Assembly (NCBI RefSeq): GCF_014762705.1 | Contig: NZ_JABURL010000028.1 | Coordinates: 1 to 64,000 of the forward strand | Source of the DNA: Cyclobacterium sp. | GTDB taxonomy: Bacteria > Bacteroidota > Bacteroidia > Cytophagales > Cyclobacteriaceae | DNA: 64,000 nt | Reading direction: 5' to 3' | In this document: piece by piece, positions 63,096-64,000 of the stretch | Layout of the letters: every line of letters begins with the position of its first letter | Numbering within the stretch: position 1 is the first letter of the stretch | Notes under the pieces: model-generated | Databases searched by the model: none | What the model saw: the letters and a program-made list of their open reading frames with translations, nothing else | Told to the model about the DNA's origin: nothing | Position numbers and translations under genes: made by a program

Positions 63096-63605
63096 TTATT
63101 GTATATCTACTTTGGCCTGGCCATATTCCCATTTGACAAGCATTCCGTCGTCATGGATCTCATAGGTCAGATTTTCTGTCAGAGAACTGGTTTGCTGTGA
63201 GGGAACATTTACCCTGAGGGCATCCTGGCTTTCATCGTACTGCGTACCCCATTGACCGGTTTGCTTGTTGAAAATAAAGGTGCTGCTACCTTCATTGGGA
63301 ATGATGAAAAAGCTGTACTTTCCGGCAGGAAGGGTCTCTCCGCCTACCTTGATGTCCTTGCTCGTTTCAAAAAGAGTGGCCTCATTGGCTCCTGCTCTCC
63401 ATACTTTTCCCAGTTCAACCAATCCACCAAAAATCTCCCGGCCTTTTACACCCGGGCTACTGTAATTGACAGTTATTTCGGCTCCGTTTATGGTTCCTTC
63501 TGCCGTTTTTGGAGGACTGGCAGGGGTCTGACCCTTTGAAAGGAATAGGACTGACATCATCAGTAATCCCGAGAGTCCAAGCATTTTAATGGTTGATGTT
63601 TTCAT
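63096..63605 (-). CDS. DUF2911 domain protein, secreted
   Basis: A 169-residue protein with a signal peptide (1-25) and one DUF2911 domain. Typical segments are INGAEITVNYSSPGVKGREI, VWRAGANEATLFETSKDIKV, LPAGKYSFFIIPNEGSSTFI and FNKQTGQWG. The domain is common in Bacteroidota and has no known function; most members are predicted to be periplasmic or secreted. It lies upstream of HrpB but a terminator separates the two. The partial Gfo/Idh/MocA gene upstream ends 70 bases away. Confidence 0.9.
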   Translation of the reverse strand: MKTSTIKMLGLSGLLMMSVLFLSKGQTPASPPKTAEGTINGAEITVNYSSPGVKGREIFGGLVELGKVWRAGANEATLFETSKDIKVGGETLPAGKYSFFIIPNEGSSTFIFNKQTGQWGTQYDESQDALRVNVPSQQTSSLTENLTYEIHDDGMLVKWEYGQAKVDIQ

Positions 63606-63675
63606 TTTGGTTTTTCATTTGGTTTAAAAACAATTTAATAACGGCTTAATCCAGCTTTGGGTTTATACCGAACTG

Positions 63676-64000
63676 TTAAATTTTCACCCAGGCTTGTTTT
63701 TTATGGCTCTCAATGATGCGTTCACAAATCAACAATTCCCTGTGCCCATCTTCGAAAGTTGGATAAGAGGGATTTTCAGGTTGTTTTCCTTCATTGATGG
63801 CTGCATAGACCTCCTTAAACATCTGCTTGGAGGTATCCGGAAACCCTTCGTTGTGTCCTCCGGGAAAGCCGATCAGTTTTGCCGCTTCTGGTGTAAAGAG
63901 TGCAGGATCCTTCATCAGCTGCTGGTTGGCAGTTTCCCGTTTTCCTATCCAAAGTTCGTTGGGCTTTTCACTGCACCATTCGAAATTGGCTTTAGAACCG
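63676..64000 (-). CDS. Gfo/Idh/MocA-family oxidoreductase, C-terminal part (cut by the window edge)
   Basis: About 107 C-terminal residues; the gene continues beyond the window. The frame reads ANFEWCSEKPNELWIGKRET and LIGFPGGHNEGFPDTSKQMF, then NPSYPTFEDGHRELLICERI and ESHKKQAWVKI. It has the closing helix of the Gfo/Idh/MocA dehydrogenase fold, where the sugar-binding C-terminal domain ends with a D-G-H-x-x-x motif. These NAD(P)-dependent enzymes act on sugars or inositols. The substrate cannot be told from this part. Confidence 0.85.
   Translation of the reverse strand, partial: GSKANFEWCSEKPNELWIGKRETANQQLMKDPALFTPEAAKLIGFPGGHNEGFPDTSKQMFKEVYAAINEGKQPENPSYPTFEDGHRELLICERIIESHKKQAWVKI

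Overview
The window reads as a chromosomal segment of a marine or soil Bacteroidota, most likely Cytophagales and plausibly Cyclobacteriaceae. The support is a SusC/SusD pair, TonB-dependent receptors with N-terminal CarboxypepD_reg-like domains, many lipoproteins, sulfatases, DUF2911, DUF4856, imelysin and HTTM proteins, and promoters matching the Bacteroidota -33/-7 pattern (TTTG/TTG with TAnnTTTG). The taxonomic call is inference from gene content. No rRNA, tRNA, CRISPR array, integrase or intact insertion sequence was seen.

Layout. 0.2-4.6 kb: a secreted SMP-30/gluconolactonase, a Tat-exported enolase-superfamily enzyme, a decayed DUF4160/DUF2442 pair and a tartrate/D-malate dehydrogenase. 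4.6-7.9 kb: an APC permease between decayed DNA that holds a short-chain dehydrogenase (SDR) remnant and a broken phage-tail-tube-like gene. 7.9-9.8 kb: LemA plus two TPM-domain proteins. 10.1-11.9 kb: an ArsR-type stress operon (RibD-C reductase, ArsR, SRPBCC, DoxX). 12.1-14.2 kb: a choloylglycine-hydrolase-family enzyme and a GxxExxY-family gene surrounded by short repeats. 14.2-18.0 kb: two divergent BlaI/M56-protease pairs sharing one control region. 18.7-22.0 kb: a sugar isomerase and a TonB receptor. 22.3-31.1 kb: a DUF6797/cytochrome c lipoprotein, an isochorismatase-fold lipoprotein and SusC/SusD. 31.3-35.4 kb: Hsp20, then FdhD with a YdeP-type molybdoenzyme. 35.9-42.0 kb: an iron-type operon (DUF4856, imelysin, HTTM, TonB receptor) behind a promoter flanked by Fur-like dyads. 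42.6-46.6 kb: a BBE-type FAD oxidase, two decayed SDR copies around an intact DUF4160/DUF2442 module, and a VOC protein. 46.8-57.2 kb: a one-piece hybrid two-component regulator split by an in-frame stop, GH43, two sulfatases and a PQQ dehydrogenase, suggesting use of a sulfated glycan. 57.3-60.5 kb: a purple-acid-phosphatase-like gene bracketed by mosaic palindromic repeats. 60.5-64.0 kb: HrpB, DUF2911 and a partial Gfo/Idh/MocA gene.

Three themes stand out. First, repressor dyads overlap the -7 box in two stress loci (ArsR and BlaI). Second, small selfish-looking modules (GxxExxY, DUF4160/DUF2442) sit inside repeats or duplicated DNA. Third, several genes are recently broken by single nonsense codons (the hybrid regulator, SDR copies, the tail-tube gene). 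No wholly new system could be demonstrated. The best candidates for follow-up are the repeat-bracketed modules, the imelysin/HTTM operon and the split regulator.
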